Assembly (NCBI GenBank): GCA_037953745.1
Contig: JBAKBP010007919.1
Span: 31,491 to 95,490 of the forward strand
DNA from: Lithodes maja
Taxonomy: Eukaryota; Arthropoda; Malacostraca; Decapoda; Lithodidae
Reading direction: 5' to 3'
DNA: 64,000 nt
Shown here one piece after another: positions 20,668 to 31,265 of the stretch (the stretch's first letter is position 1; every line of letters begins with the position of its first letter). The notes below the pieces were generated by a model that did no database searches, was not told the DNA's origin, and worked only from the letters and a program-made list of their open reading frames with translations. A program made the position numbers and the translations under genes.

Positions 20668-21672
20668 AGGACTAACTCTGCATGAAGGGGTTGACGCCTT
20701 TCTTCCTGTAATTATGGCTACCATAAGACTATTGTATGAAGGGTTTGACGCCTTTCTTCCTGTAATTATGGCTACCATAAGACTATTGTATGAAGGGTTT
20801 GACGCCCTTTCTTCCTGTAATTATGGCTACCATAAGACTATTGTATTCAATTGTATTCAAAAGGACTAACTCTGTATGAAGGGGTTGACGCCTTTCTTCC
20901 TGTAATTATGGCTACCATAAGACTATTGTGTTCAATTGTATTCAAAAGGAATAACTCTGTATGAAGGGGTTGACGCCTTTCTTCCTGTAATTATGGCTAC
21001 CATAAGACTATTGTATGAAGGGTTTGATGCCTTTTCTTCCTGTAATTATGGCTACCATAAGACTATTGTATGAAGGGGTTGGACACCGAAGGGTTTGACG
21101 CCTTTCTTCCTGTAATTATGGCTACCATAAGACTATTGTATGAAGGGTTTGACGCCTTTCTTCCTGTAATTATGGCTATCATAAGACTATTGTATGAAGG
21201 GGTTGACGCCTTTCTTCCTGTAATTATGGCTACCATAAGACTATTGTATTCAATTGTATTCAAAAGGACTAACTCTGTATGAAGGGGTTGACGCTTTTCT
21301 TCCTGTAATTATGGCTACCATAAGACTATTGTATTCAATTGTATTCAAAAGGACTAACTCTGTATGAAGGGGTTGACACCTTTTTTCCTGTAATTATGGC
21401 TACCATAAGACTATTGTATGAAGGGTTTGACGCCTTTCTTCCTGTAATTATGGCTACCATAAGACTATTGTATGAAGGGTTTGACGCCTTTCTTCCTGTA
21501 ATTATGGCTACCATAAGACTATTGTATGAAGGGGTTGACGCTTTTCTTCCTGTAATTATGGCTACCATAAGACTATTGTATTCAATTGTATTCAAAAGGA
21601 CTAACTCTGTATGAAGGGGTTGACGCCTTTCTTCCTGTAATTATGGCTACCATAAGACTATTGTATTCAATT
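20668..21672. repeat. 54-bp satellite with 31-bp optional spacer
   Basis: About 15 units of tgaagggtttgacgccttt...gactattgta, 54 bp each, occur, some followed by a 31-bp ttcaattgtattcaaaagg... spacer giving 85-bp higher-order units. Both strands stay open across the multiple-of-three units, so the apparent ORFs are artefacts. Confidence 0.92.
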
Positions 21673-22400
21673 TAGGAAGGACCTATACGTGACTGAGGGT
21701 TTTATAGTAAACTATATTTTTAATTATGAATATATGGTACAGAAACCTACAAGTTTTATATTTCAAGAAACCAGCTGCTAAGGGATCGAATTTCCACCAA
21801 GTATAAAACAAAGAAAAAAACAAAAAACAAAATGGACTAGGCCTACTGATTGATATTATGTTGTCCGCAAGGTCTTCTTCTTCTTGGTATTTACATGTGC
21901 AGTTTGCTCGGAGTATTTCAGATCCCCAGATTACTGCACAGGCATAGAGTTGCTTGCTTAGGGGAAGGGAAGTGTGTTAGTTGAAAATAGATCTAACAGA
22001 TAGGATGTCTATATAGTGAGTACAGGTATTGTACCCTATATTATTTTTACTATAGGTCATTAAGGGCTGGAAAGTGTTTGGGGGTAAGTAAGAAGGTAGG
22101 ATGAGGATTGGTTATTAAGGTCTTATAGGAGGTAAGTCGTTATGTCTCGTCGGGTTGAGTCAGGTTCGGGTTTTGTAGGCTTGGAAGGGGTCTAGTACAG
22201 TACTGGTATGGGTGGTAGTGTACTGTACTGGTTAGGGGTGGGTTTTCTGTGAGTTGAAGTTGTTTTGTCGTTGATGTCATTTTGAAGCTATGTTCGCCTA
22301 GTTTTCGGCAGAATACAGTTCATGTAATGCAGATACTTGATTAATCATTCAGGAGTGCCTGAATATGCGCTAAATAGCGCAAAAAGCCCGCAGCGTAAGG
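21673..22400. other. Unassigned spacer
   Basis: No gene recognised. The phrase tttaggaaggacct at 21671-21685 recurs at 52235-52248, hinting at a shared dispersed repeat. A small gcgctaaatagcgc palindrome lies at 22368-22381. Confidence 0.35.
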
Positions 22401-22660
22401 GTTAATGGTGTAATGGTTTGAATGTTTAAGATCTGTATGTGGTAATCCAGGTTCGAATCTCGAGTGGAGCACATGCTTTAATTAAATTTATTGGGTGGTG
22501 TTTGGTGTTGTTAGTGAAATAAAATAAATTTGAATATTCCTAAAGGTTCAGGTACATTTGATAGCGAGGTCGGTCCTTAGATATCTGTGCCCCATATAAA
22601 GTGCTTCCCTTTCACTTAAAACATTAGGCTATTCAGTGTGCAGTTGGGTTTGAGTACACA
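22401..22660 (+). mobile_element. tRNA-derived SINE, family S2
   Basis: An A-box-like tggtgtaatggtttgaatg (22410) and a B-box-like ggttcgaatctc (22451) stand in tRNA spacing, followed by a body (cacatgctttaattaaattta...ggtgtttggtgttg, gtgccccatataaagtgc). The same body recurs at 60100-60345. It abuts the next SINE directly. Confidence 0.65.
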
Positions 22661-22930
22661 GCCCGTAGCCTAGTAGGTAGAGCTCTCGTCTCACACACGA
22701 GGGGTCGGGGGTTCAATCCCCCGGCCGGGCGGAGACAAATTGGGCTTGTCTCCTTTCATGTGTTAGCCTCAGTTCACCTAGCTGTAAATAGGTACCTGGA
22801 ATAAGTGGACGACGTTGTGACGTCCCATCTGGGGTTGGCAAAAATGGTACAAGGCGAGATGGGTATCATATGGTTCACCTAAGCTGATGGCTACCTAAGC
22901 CTTCGGGCGAGACGGTACCGTCTATAGTGA
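22661..22930 (+). mobile_element. tRNA-derived SINE with tRNA-Val-like head
   Basis: The region 22661-22732 resembles a tRNA: gtagcctagtaggtagagc (A box), a 5-bp anticodon stem with loop CTCACAC (anticodon position CAC, Val), and gggggttcaatccccc (T arm with B box). The acceptor stem pairs only in part, so it is not a functional tRNA. The body contains tcagttcacctagctgtaaat and tacctgga, a core-like stretch, then cgttgtgacgtcccatctgggg. Confidence 0.7.
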
Positions 22931-23072
22931 GAATGGTACCATACAGATCCACCCTAAGCCTTCGTTTCCGTTGTCGCCAATTGGCTAAATACAGACTACA
23001 CACACATCCACAGCCATTCCAACAGTACATAAAACACTTAACATGCATTTCACGCAATACATTCCCAGTTAA

Positions 23073-23712
23073 CCTGACAAGCGCGAAATAGACCTAGGGG
23101 CTAGGGTAGTTATTTGTGCATTTCTAGCCTTGGATTCTGACAGAATTCGTTATATTTACAATATAGAGCATTATTTGTTTTCGGTATGCTTTTATTTTAC
23201 ATATATGATGTATATATGAACCTTCAAGAGTGCTAAAATAAGTGGGAAAAGCATTTGGGTGGTGAAAAACGAAGATATTGGCCACCCGGTCATAATCTCA
23301 GGCGAGAGAGAGCCACAGGCAACCCTCCTCTCTCGCTGTCTGTGAGGTAACTGAGACGAGCGGGGCGGTGTGGGCCGGTGTCTGGGTGTTGCATAACGAT
23401 CTTTTCTGCAACCCACTTGTGCTACATTATCGCGGGAGAGAAAAATAACCGATAAATGATGATAATAAGAGGAAAAATAGGTGATAATTGAGGAGGGGAG
23501 GTAGGGGGGAATAAGGTGGGGAAGGAGGGGAGGGGGGTGGGTGAGATTTACATGGATGAGTACTGGAGGGGAATTATCTCACCTAGAGACAAATTCCTTT
23601 GTTTTGATAGGCCCTTTTTTTTTATGGAAGGCTTTTTTTATGGTCTTGCTTCCGTGAGGCCTATCGCGTTCCCTATAGGAAGCCTTCCGTGAGGCCTATC
23701 GCGCTTGCCGGG
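23073..23712 (-). mobile_element. TTAA-flanked MITE (piggyBac-like), copy 3
   Basis: A 640-bp element between TTAA at 23069-23072 and 23713-23716. It is a close reverse-complement match to the copy at 10114-10752, including both terminal repeats and the subrepeats cttccgtgaggcctatcgcg. Divergence is low, so these two copies moved more recently than the one at 6333-6952. Confidence 0.86.
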
Positions 23713-23810
23713 TTAAGGAGGCGCGATAATAATGAGCTTAGCTCGCATTGCGTGGATTCCCCTTGACGAACAAGTAACTGAGTAACATGATTAGATTGAT
23801 TCTACAGCTA

Positions 23811-24170
23811 TTACAATAATCATTGTTTGTCTGAGCTCTCTCAGAGTATGCCAGCTCCTCTACATAGAGTATGTAGCATCCGTCATATAACACAATCCCA
23901 TCCCTACTAGGTGCAACTCTCCAACCCAAGAGTTAAACAATATTCCCAATCTTTCTTCAATTCAACAGCTGAGCTCTGGAACTCTCTGAATCCATCTTTC
24001 CCTCATCCTATTACTTTTATTGCTTCAAACTCCATGTGTCCAGGCATTTTGGCTCGAACATTCCTTGATTTTGGCCCTGTCACTCCTTTAACTCTCGGGG
24101 AGGCACTCGTCACAGGCAGCTTTGCCTGTTGTCTACCTCAGCTGCATGAAAAAATAAAAATAAAATCTGG
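23811..24170 (+). mobile_element. LINE X copy 1, 3' end
   Basis: The C-terminal coding part and 3' UTR of LINE X: PRVKQYSQSFFNSTAELWNS, then CPGILARTFLDFGPVTPLTL within the family's 3' region, and an A-rich tail. The gagctctggaactctct and ccaggcattttggctcgaac phrases recur in all LINE-X copies here. Confidence 0.75.
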
Positions 24171-24204
24171 ATATAGTATAATCTGCTAAAAAAAATATGT
24201 ACTT

Positions 24205-25078
24205 TCAGCGCTAGACATATCGAAGGCCTTGAATAGAGTCTGGTACAAGTCTCTTATATCCAAACTGCCCCCCTTCGGTTTCTATCCCTCTATCTGTGCC
24301 TTAATTATCTCTAATTTCCTTTCCGGCTGTTCCATAGCTGTGGTCGTGGACGGCCATCACTCTCTTACTCAACCTATCAACTCCGGTGTTCCTCAGGGGC
24401 CTGTCCTATCTTCAGTTATCTTTCTAATATTCATTATTGATCTCTTGAACTGTACCTCTAGTCCCATCCACTCATATATTGATGGCTCTACCTTACACTA
24501 ATCAAATAGTTTTTTCACAACAATCCAGCATGCAATCACTCCCAAACTCATGTAACGGGGCCATGGCACGCCGATCTTCTGAGCTCTCTACAATATCTGA
24601 TTGGGGCAGAGAAAACCTTGTTACTTTTAATTCTTCCAAAACTCAATTTATCTATCTGTTTACTCGTCAAAACCTTCCCCAAGACTATCACTTACTTTTC
24701 AACAACATACAAATTAACCATTCATCTTCTCTTAATTTGGTCTCTTTTTCCTCTGATCTCGCTTGGAAAGACCATATTACCATTATTGTTAAAACAGCTT
24801 TTCAAAAGCTGGGTGTGCTCAACCGCCTCCGGGGGATTTTTGCCTCTGCACAGCTTCTTGCTCTGTACAGGGGCACAATGCATCCATGTATTGAGTATTG
24901 TTTGCATGTGTGGGAAGGATCCTCTCACACAGCACTTAAAGACAAAGTAGAAAAGAAAGCCTTTCGTCTCATTAACTCACGTCCATTCACCAATTCTCAA
25001 AAATCTCTCTCTCTTTGCCGCAATGTTGCATCTATCTATCTATTCTATCACTATCAAAATTATCAGTGTTCGTTAGTG

Positions 25079-25080
<2 letters not shown>
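24205..25080 (+). mobile_element. LINE X copy 2, RT part, split by the CR1-like LINE
   Basis: A decayed reverse transcriptase with frameshifts: NRVWYKSLISKLPPFGFYPS, INSGVPQGPVLSSV (QG motif), a corrupted YADD (SYIDGSTLH), ENLVTFNSSKTQF and FQKLGVLNRLRGIF. It ends at gttagtgtata, where a (TAA)n tract begins. The continuation of the same copy is at 29516-29835. Confidence 0.78.
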
Positions 25081-25121
<41 letters not shown>

Positions 25122-25417
25122 TTTATTCAGTTAGCAATTTACAGAGTTGGTACCACATAGTTTGCTACAAATATGACATGTACCAGCCTTGCATAATTCC
25201 AACTAAGGATAGCCTAATAAGGCCGTTAGGCGTATTTCCATTGGGGTCCTTGTGGGATTAGGATTAGCTGGGGAAAATCGGGAGGATAAAGAAATAGATA
25301 CTTTAGAGAAAGTATTTCTAGGGGGTTATTTTAAGATACCTTACATCCTATAGTAAATATCAGTAATCCGTAATCAGTAATCATTTCAGTTTGGTTTGTC
25401 TATCTCTTATGTCGCAT

Positions 25418-26989
25418 TTAGTAGTAGACATAAGCTTGGTGCTCCCTTCTCGCAGCTGTCCGGTTCAGGTGTTCCTTCAGGCTACGTCTGAAGGAATACA
25501 GTGTTCTCTTTTCACGGACTGACTGGGGTAGGTCGTTCCAGTCTTTGATGGCGGTGAAGAAGAATGTTTGCTTACCCTGTCCTTGGATTCTCGGGACCTT
25601 AAAATTAAACATCCTGTTTCTTGTATTATGTCCACTCCTCTCATTTGCTTTAACAAAATCATTCTTTAGGTACTCTGGAGCTCTGTCATAGAAAATTTTG
25701 AAGGCATTAGTGAGCCTGATTTGTTTGGCCCTGTCAGCGACATTGAGCATACCTAGTGACTGAAGTTGTTCCTGGCCAACATGTGATCTGGGTCCTAGGT
25801 TCAGCATGAACCTAACCATTTTATTTTGAGTGACCTGAAGTTTGTGCTGTGCTGATTTAGATGATGCAGAGTACCAGGATGACACAGAATAGTCAAAATG
25901 ACATTAAACAAGCGCTTGGCAGAGGGTCTTTTTGGTCGCCGCGGGCAAGCATCCCACCTGTCTATACAGGTATTTTATACGTGCTCTACACTTACTCAGG
26001 ATAGATTCCAAAATTGTTTCACCTGACAAACTCGCGTCCAGTTTTAGTCCGAGATATTTAACTTGTGACACTGTTGTTATAGGAATATCATTACAGTTGA
26101 CCGAGAAGCCCACAATGTCTTTCAGTTTGCGTTTTGTTCCACATAAGATGGCTTCCGTCTTGCCCAGGTGAAGAGATAGTTGATTGTCCACTAGCCATTC
26201 ACTACATGATTCTAGTTCTTTGGAAATTGAAGCGGCAATACGTATTGGGTCTTTTCCTGAAACCAGGAGCACGCTGTCGTCTGCATACAGTAATAATTTA
26301 CATGAGACGCTCAGTTCCATGTCGTTCACATAACAGAGAAAGAGTAAGGGACCAAGGATGCTTCCCTGCGGGACCCCACAGTTAATTGGCATAGGATCAG
26401 ATATATTATCGTCAATTTTATCACTTTGGGTTCTACCACTAAGATAAGATTTAAACCAGTTCACAGATCCTATGCCCATTGCTTGTAGTTTATTACATAG
26501 GATATCATGGTCTACTGTGTCAAACGCCTTTTGTAGATCAAGAAGAACCATACCGGTGTAGTTACCTTTAGACATTTCTTTACGAATGTGATCCGTTAAG
26601 TGGATGAGACAGGAGTCTGTCGAGTACATGCATCTGAAACCTGATTGAAACTTATAGAATAGATCATTTTGTTTGAGGTAGTGTTCAATTTGGGTGTATA
26701 CCGCTCTTTCAAGGATTTTAGATACAATACATAATATGCTAACTGGTCTGTAGTTACCAACTTCTAGTTTATTTCCTTTCTTGAATAGACGGGTTACAAT
26801 AGCTTCCTTCAGTTTAGCAGGTACAGTGTTGGTGTTAATTGACAAGTTGATGATGTGGGTTAGGGGGCCTGCTATACCAATGGCTCCATCTCGTAGAAAT
26901 TTGGCAGGAATTTTGTCTGGTCCTGTGCTTTTATGTACATTTAGGTTAGACAGCTCGTCAAAAGTGTATTTTGGTGTAACATTTTGCAA
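25418..26989 (-). pseudogene. CR1/L2-like LINE reverse transcriptase and C-terminus
   Basis: The RT lies in one frame with one TAA at 25904-25906. Motifs in order: KSTGPDKIPAKFL, NYRPVSILCIVSKILE, FQSGFRCMYSTDS, VLLDLQKAFDTVDHDIL (motif A Asp), GVPQGSILGPLLFL, LLLYADDSVLL (catalytic Asp pair) and KYLGLKLD. After the stop: YSVSSWYSASSK, NKMVRFMLNLGPRSH, then FFTAIKDWNDLPQSVREKRT, the usual C-terminal signature of CR1-class LINEs (F-x-x-x-x-x-x-x-W-N-x-L-P). All catalytic residues are present. It would copy its RNA at a nicked target in the nucleus. Confidence 0.87.
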
Positions 26990-27139
26990 TCCAAATGTGT
27001 TTGGGTGTATGTTTTTATCTCTGTAGAAATTTCGAAAGGTGGCCGTTGTTGTCGTGTATTTATTGAGAGGTTGAGGTAGGTTCTGTGCAAGTGTGTTTGC
27101 TATGGAGGTGAAGAAGGAGTTGAAGTAGGTTGAAATTTG

Positions 27140-27934
27140 TCATTTATCGTGGCAAATCTGATCCTTAATGGTGAGAGCAATATTAGTGTTAGACGAATCC
27201 CTCGTCTTGTTGCTGTAGCCTGTTGTTTTTAGGTGCTTCCATAGTTTCTTTGGGTTATTCTGATATTCCTCTGCCTTATTGTGAAAATAATTAGTTTTCG
27301 CTGATTTTATTTTCCTACTTAGTTCATTCCTGGCCCTGTTGAACTCATGTTTCAGACCTTGATCCTGTCTATGTTTCGCTAGCCTTTTTAACAGATTGTC
27401 TCTGTGTTCCAGATGGTGTAGTATGTCATTGTTGATCCATGGGTCTGACCTTGCTTTAATTCGTATGTCTTTCAGAGGAGCTATTTCGTCTAGAATGTTT
27501 GTGATGATGGTTCTGAAGCCAACCCATGCGTCATTAACGTTTGTACTTCCAAACACTGGAGACCAGTCTGTATTCCATAAAATGTCCAGAAATGTTTCTT
27601 TATTGTAGTTTCTGAGTGACCTTGTTTTGATAATCTTGTGATTCTCTAGGGTAATTTTTGTGGTTTTTCGTGTGCAATATGTGACGAAGTGATCACTTAT
27701 CCCAGTCTGTATAACCCCTGATTGGGATATTTTATCCTCTCTGTTACAGTTTATGTGGTCTATTATTGTGGCAGTGTTCTCAGAGATACGTGTGGGGGTT
27801 GTGATGAGTTGTTTGTGATTGTGCATTGTCAGTATATGCCTATATTCTCGTACAAGCCTATCATTTCGTTGTTTGTAACATAGGTTAAAATCCCCTAGTA
27901 TGATGGATTCATTCCGAGGGTCTAGCGATGACAA
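27140..27934 (-). pseudogene. CR1/L2-like LINE endonuclease C-terminal half and linker
   Basis: Same frame as the RT downstream and separated from it by one stop at 27140-27142. ESIILGDFNLCYKQRND carries the GDFN catalytic motif, TTPTRISENTATIIDHINCN the D-H-I motif, and GVIQTGISDHFVTYCT the SDH motif. A basic helical linker (SDPWINNDILHHLEHRD, KSAKTNYFHNKAEEYQ, KKLWKHLKTTGY) leads to the RT, as in CR1 elements. Confidence 0.83.
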
Positions 27935-27980
27935 CGTTCGTTCAATTTAATTGGTCAAGAATTGTGTGTCGTCTGGTGGC

Positions 27981-28847
27981 CTATAGCATACCCCAATTGT
28001 GATGGGTCTTGTCCTCGGCAGGTGTAGATCGATCCACAGAGCTTCGTGATTTTCTACATGGAGGTCGGTCCTGGTTGTGTGTGTGAGGTTGTTTTTTACA
28101 TACAGACATTACTCCTCCCCCATGCCTATTGCGATCATTCCTAACCATATTGAAACCTTGAATGTTTATTTCACCATCGTTTATACTTGAATCCAGCCAG
28201 GTTTCTGTGATTGCAATTATTGAAGCTTTGGCCTTATTAACTAACAAGTTTAATTCTGACAATTTATGGTACATTGATCTGGCGTTAATGTGGATAAGAT
28301 GGAGCCCTTTGTTGGTGAACACTCTGTATTCATCTTTGATTTTGAATGTGTCCTGGCTGCATTCTGAGTTGTTAATACTAATTGGTTCATTTACATTAAT
28401 ATTCGGTAATGAATGCAAGGCACATATGTTGCATAGGAATTCCCGTTCTTCACTGTTGGTCTTCTTAGAGATGCACTTCATGTGAGCTACAGTTTTACAC
28501 TTAACACAGTTTATGATCCTTTGTTTTCTTGTTATGAGTGATTCACATATTTCACAAATGATTGTAGGACCCTTAATAGCTATTTCCCTACATTTATCGC
28601 ATTCCACTTCTTTTCTGCTAGTAACGTAAGTACATCGATCGTGTACTGTTTCATTACAACTCCTACATTGTGACGTTGTACTCCTTTTGTTGAATCTAAT
28701 ATCGCACACTATACATATTTTCCTGTTACTGTTCATCGTACGTCTGGCGGTGTGGTGATCAGCTGTGCGCCGTGAGCGGCTGATGGTGTCGTGAGCGGGT
28801 GAGATGAGGACAATTTGTGGCTCCCCCTTGCCCCCCTCCCACCCCAC
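27981..28847 (-). pseudogene. LINE PHD-like zinc fingers and endonuclease N-terminal half
   Basis: Two Cys/His clusters occur in series: KICIVCDIRF...CRSCNETVHDRC...CDKC, then TIICEICESL...CVKCKTVAHMKC...CNIC, each with the C-x2-C...C-x2-C-x4-H-x2-C...C-x2-C spacing of PHD fingers. The endonuclease starts at LIHINARSMYHKLSELNLL and continues with AITETWLDSSI (catalytic Glu) and RNRHGGGV, after which a frameshift interrupts it. The frame differs from both neighbours, so there are two frameshifts overall. PHD-like fingers upstream of EN are known in several CR1/L2-class LINEs. Confidence 0.83.
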
Positions 28848-29514
28848 TGGGTTGGTTTCTCTTGTTGTCTATCTTGTTCGTTGCTGTTAATTCATTGTCG
28901 ATGTGTTTGCTAGAGCTTCCTGCTTGTTTGGGTGTTCTGGTTGCATGTTGTGTTACTTGGGTCACCGATATCTGTGGTAGTGATGATACAGTTGAGGGTA
29001 ATGTTGAGTAGGTAGAATGTTGGCACTGTGCTGGCGGTTGCCCTGCGGTCTTGGTTGTGAGTTGGAGCGTGACGGGAGACTTGGGTGCCTGCTGGCCCAG
29101 TTTGTTATAACGAATTTTACTGCTAGGGACTGTTGAAATGTCGGTGTCTGCCTTACTTGTTTGGTGGTGAGGTTTCTTCAACGTTGAACTAGGGCCGGGG
29201 TTGGTCTCTACATCTCCGCAGCTAATTAGAGTGTAGCACAATAGGTGTTGTAGCGAGGTTGTGCCAGAGTATTTACCAAGCCTCGGCGTCTTCCCGATAT
29301 ATGAAATAGACTAGGCAGGAATGGTGACAGAAATTTCACTCGTGTGTGATTTCTGTGTGACGAGGTCCCTCAATACTTGTTTAGTGTTGACCTGGTACAC
29401 TACCGGTCCCCTCTGCACCTGTATATCAGCACAGCCCCTCTGGATGTTGAGAAGGATGATACATAGAGAGAGGGCTACGCCCGCATCCTTCATCCCTCCC
29501 GCCATCTTACTCAT
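28759..29514 (-). pseudogene. LINE ORF N-terminus: hydrophobic leader and 2A-type motif
   Basis: Starts at the Met codon 29512-29514. The first ~30 residues contain a positively charged start and a hydrophobic core (AGVALSLCIILLNIQ) like a signal peptide. After one in-frame TAG (29311-29313) comes LLCYTLISCGDVETNPGP, whose last eight residues fit the D-x-E-x-N-P-G-P 2A consensus that makes ribosomes skip a peptide bond before the final Pro. 2A motifs are documented in non-LTR retrotransposons of several invertebrates. A Ser/Thr/Gln-rich linker follows to 28759. If active, it would release a short leader peptide from the remaining polyprotein. Confidence 0.78.
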
Positions 29515-29515
29515 A

Positions 29516-29835
29516 TGACCACCTCCTCTACATAGAGTACATAGCACCCGACTTGTAACACAATCCCACCCCTACTCTGTACAACTCTCCAAGCCAAGAG
29601 TGAAACAATATTCCCAATCTTTCTTCTATTCAACAGCTGAGTTCTGGAACTCTCTCCATGAATCACATCTTTCCCTCATCCTATGACTTATATTGCTTTA
29701 AACTCTGGTGTGTCCAGGCATTTTGCCTCGTACGTTCCTTGATTTGGCCCTGTCACTCTTTCAACTATAGGGGAGGCACTCGTCACGTGTTGTTTTGCCT
29801 CTTGTCTCCCTTATCCACAGAGAAAAACAAAAGAA
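29516..29835 (+). mobile_element. LINE X copy 2, 3' end (right of the CR1-like insertion)
   Basis: Resumes at accacctcctctacatagag and runs through the family's C-terminal and 3' region (caacagctgagttctggaact, tgtccaggcattttgcc) to an A-rich tail near 29820-29840. In other X copies this sequence follows directly on the part that ends at 25080. Confidence 0.75.
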
Positions 29836-30234
29836 AAGAAAACAAGATTCTGTTACGCCAATAATATTACAAATGTCGGTGCATAATTTATGTGATTGTA
29901 ATTCAGTAAACGTATTTTGGAGACTACGTGCATTTACGTATACAACTCTGACGGGGTTTTCTGGACACCCTGTGTATTTTCATCATTATTTGTGATGATA
30001 TTATTTACTATATAATAATTTATGATGGTGGACGCAAATCCATATTAATTGTTTACAAGGGTCGTTGCTATATTATTCCAATATGAATTTATGTTGCCTT
30101 GGTAAGACGTGACTTAAATGCGTTATTTGCCCAGAAGAAACTCACTGCATCATTTAGGAGCCGACTGAGTCTTGCAGATCTTACTGGGTTAATTTGAAGA
30201 CTATGCCATGAAAACATTTTTTTTTCTCAAATTA

Positions 30235-30500
30235 TTATTCAACCCCTTCCTGTGAACATGGGTTCTTCAGTCGCCTGTTCAGGTTGTCATAGAAGTAGGC
30301 TACGGTTCTCCCCCAGTTCTGGGAATGATGCCTGAAATCATTATATTTCCAGTCTTTTTCTTAAATTCCCTCATCAAGTTCCTGTACTTGTCAAGCAGTG
30401 CCTCAGATTTGGTATGTCGGCACACAACAATTACACCTACGCTAAGAACATACACTAGTGTGTCTTGATGCTCTGGCAGTAATGTCATCCCTTGCTACCA
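30235..30500 (-). pseudogene. SGNH-hydrolase-like fragment of a LINE ORF1
   Basis: The minus strand reads VYVLSVGVIVVCRHTKSEAL, LDKYRNLMREFKKKTGNIM and ISGIIPRTGGEP, then after a frameshift YFYDNLNRRLKNPC. The V-G-x-N-D-like, R-S/T-x-x-L-L-x-x-Y, I-x-S-G-I-I-P-R series matches esterase-like domains found in ORF1 of some CR1-class retrotransposons. The catalytic block is corrupted (VGVIVV in place of VG-N-D), and the fragment is isolated. The assignment is from memory of the motif pattern and moderate. Confidence 0.5.
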
Positions 30501-30864
30501 GAACATAGCTGATGACCACACCTGGGATGCAGAAGGCATAATATGGATCAAGTAAAACGAGTTCATGATGTATTGGATAGTTTTAATTAAAGCATACTAC
30601 ATACCGTATTCACACATGATTCTGAGTGACCATTAGGTATAAATTATATAGGTTGGTTTCAGCAATTTTGGTAGTATTGTGGATGAACACAAAATATAAA
30701 GAATAATTAACGATTTTATGACAAAGAATAACAAATTTACATATACCATGCTACTACTTGGTGTCAGTAATAAGAGCATGGGTGATAATGCTTATAAGAA
30801 TTAACATTACATTTGTTACATAAGACTACGAGAACTACTGTACATTAAATATTTGTTGTCATCA
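30501..30864. other. AT-rich spacer
   Basis: No gene recognised between the SGNH-like fragment and the GA array. Confidence 0.35.
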
Positions 30865-30866
30865 GT

Positions 30867-30962
<96 letters not shown>
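30865..30962. repeat. (GA)n microsatellite
   Basis: About 48 uninterrupted GA dinucleotides. The Arg-Glu and Ser-Leu ORFs through it are artefacts. Confidence 0.98.
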
Positions 30963-30965
<3 letters not shown>

Positions 30966-31265
30966 GTCCTGGAGATCCAAAGATTTGTCCTCAATTTGCA
31001 ATGTTTTGCGCTATTCTAATAACTTAATTTATAATTCCTTCACAACTACTTTACTTGAATTAATGTTAATATAATATAGATACTATGTTCCATTAGCCGA
31101 AACATCCAAACCCGGTAAATTGATGGGAAAATTGAACTTAATGTTGATTTTACCTGAATAAAATATTGAATCGTAATGTAAGTTATAAAATGACTATGAT
31201 ATACCAACTTGGGTTATGAGGTGGAAATGTTATGTGTGTGTGTGTGTATTATAATAATAATAATC

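Larger units (their letters stand above)
25081..29515 (-). mobile_element. CR1/L2-like LINE with 2A motif, PHD-like fingers, EN and RT
   Basis: A nearly full-length element, minus strand, 4.4 kb, inserted in LINE X at a gtgtata site. Its 3' end is the (TAA)n tract 25081-25122. Its 5' end lies next to the first Met codon at 29512-29514. Order of coding parts: hydrophobic N-terminus, 2A-type motif, low-complexity linker, two PHD-like zinc fingers, endonuclease, reverse transcriptase, C-terminal segment. It has two frameshifts and a handful of in-frame stops, so it is inactive but not old. CR1, L2 or Daphne-type is inferred from motif order. Confidence 0.85.

Noticed and set aside
21063..21614. 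Repetitive ORFs (TIRLLYEGFDAFLPVIMA units and minus-strand NSLMVAIITGRK units)
   Set aside because: Translations of the 54-bp satellite on both strands.
22661..22732. Functional tRNA-Val gene
   Set aside because: The acceptor stem pairs at only about five of seven positions and the sequence continues into a SINE body, so it is a SINE head.
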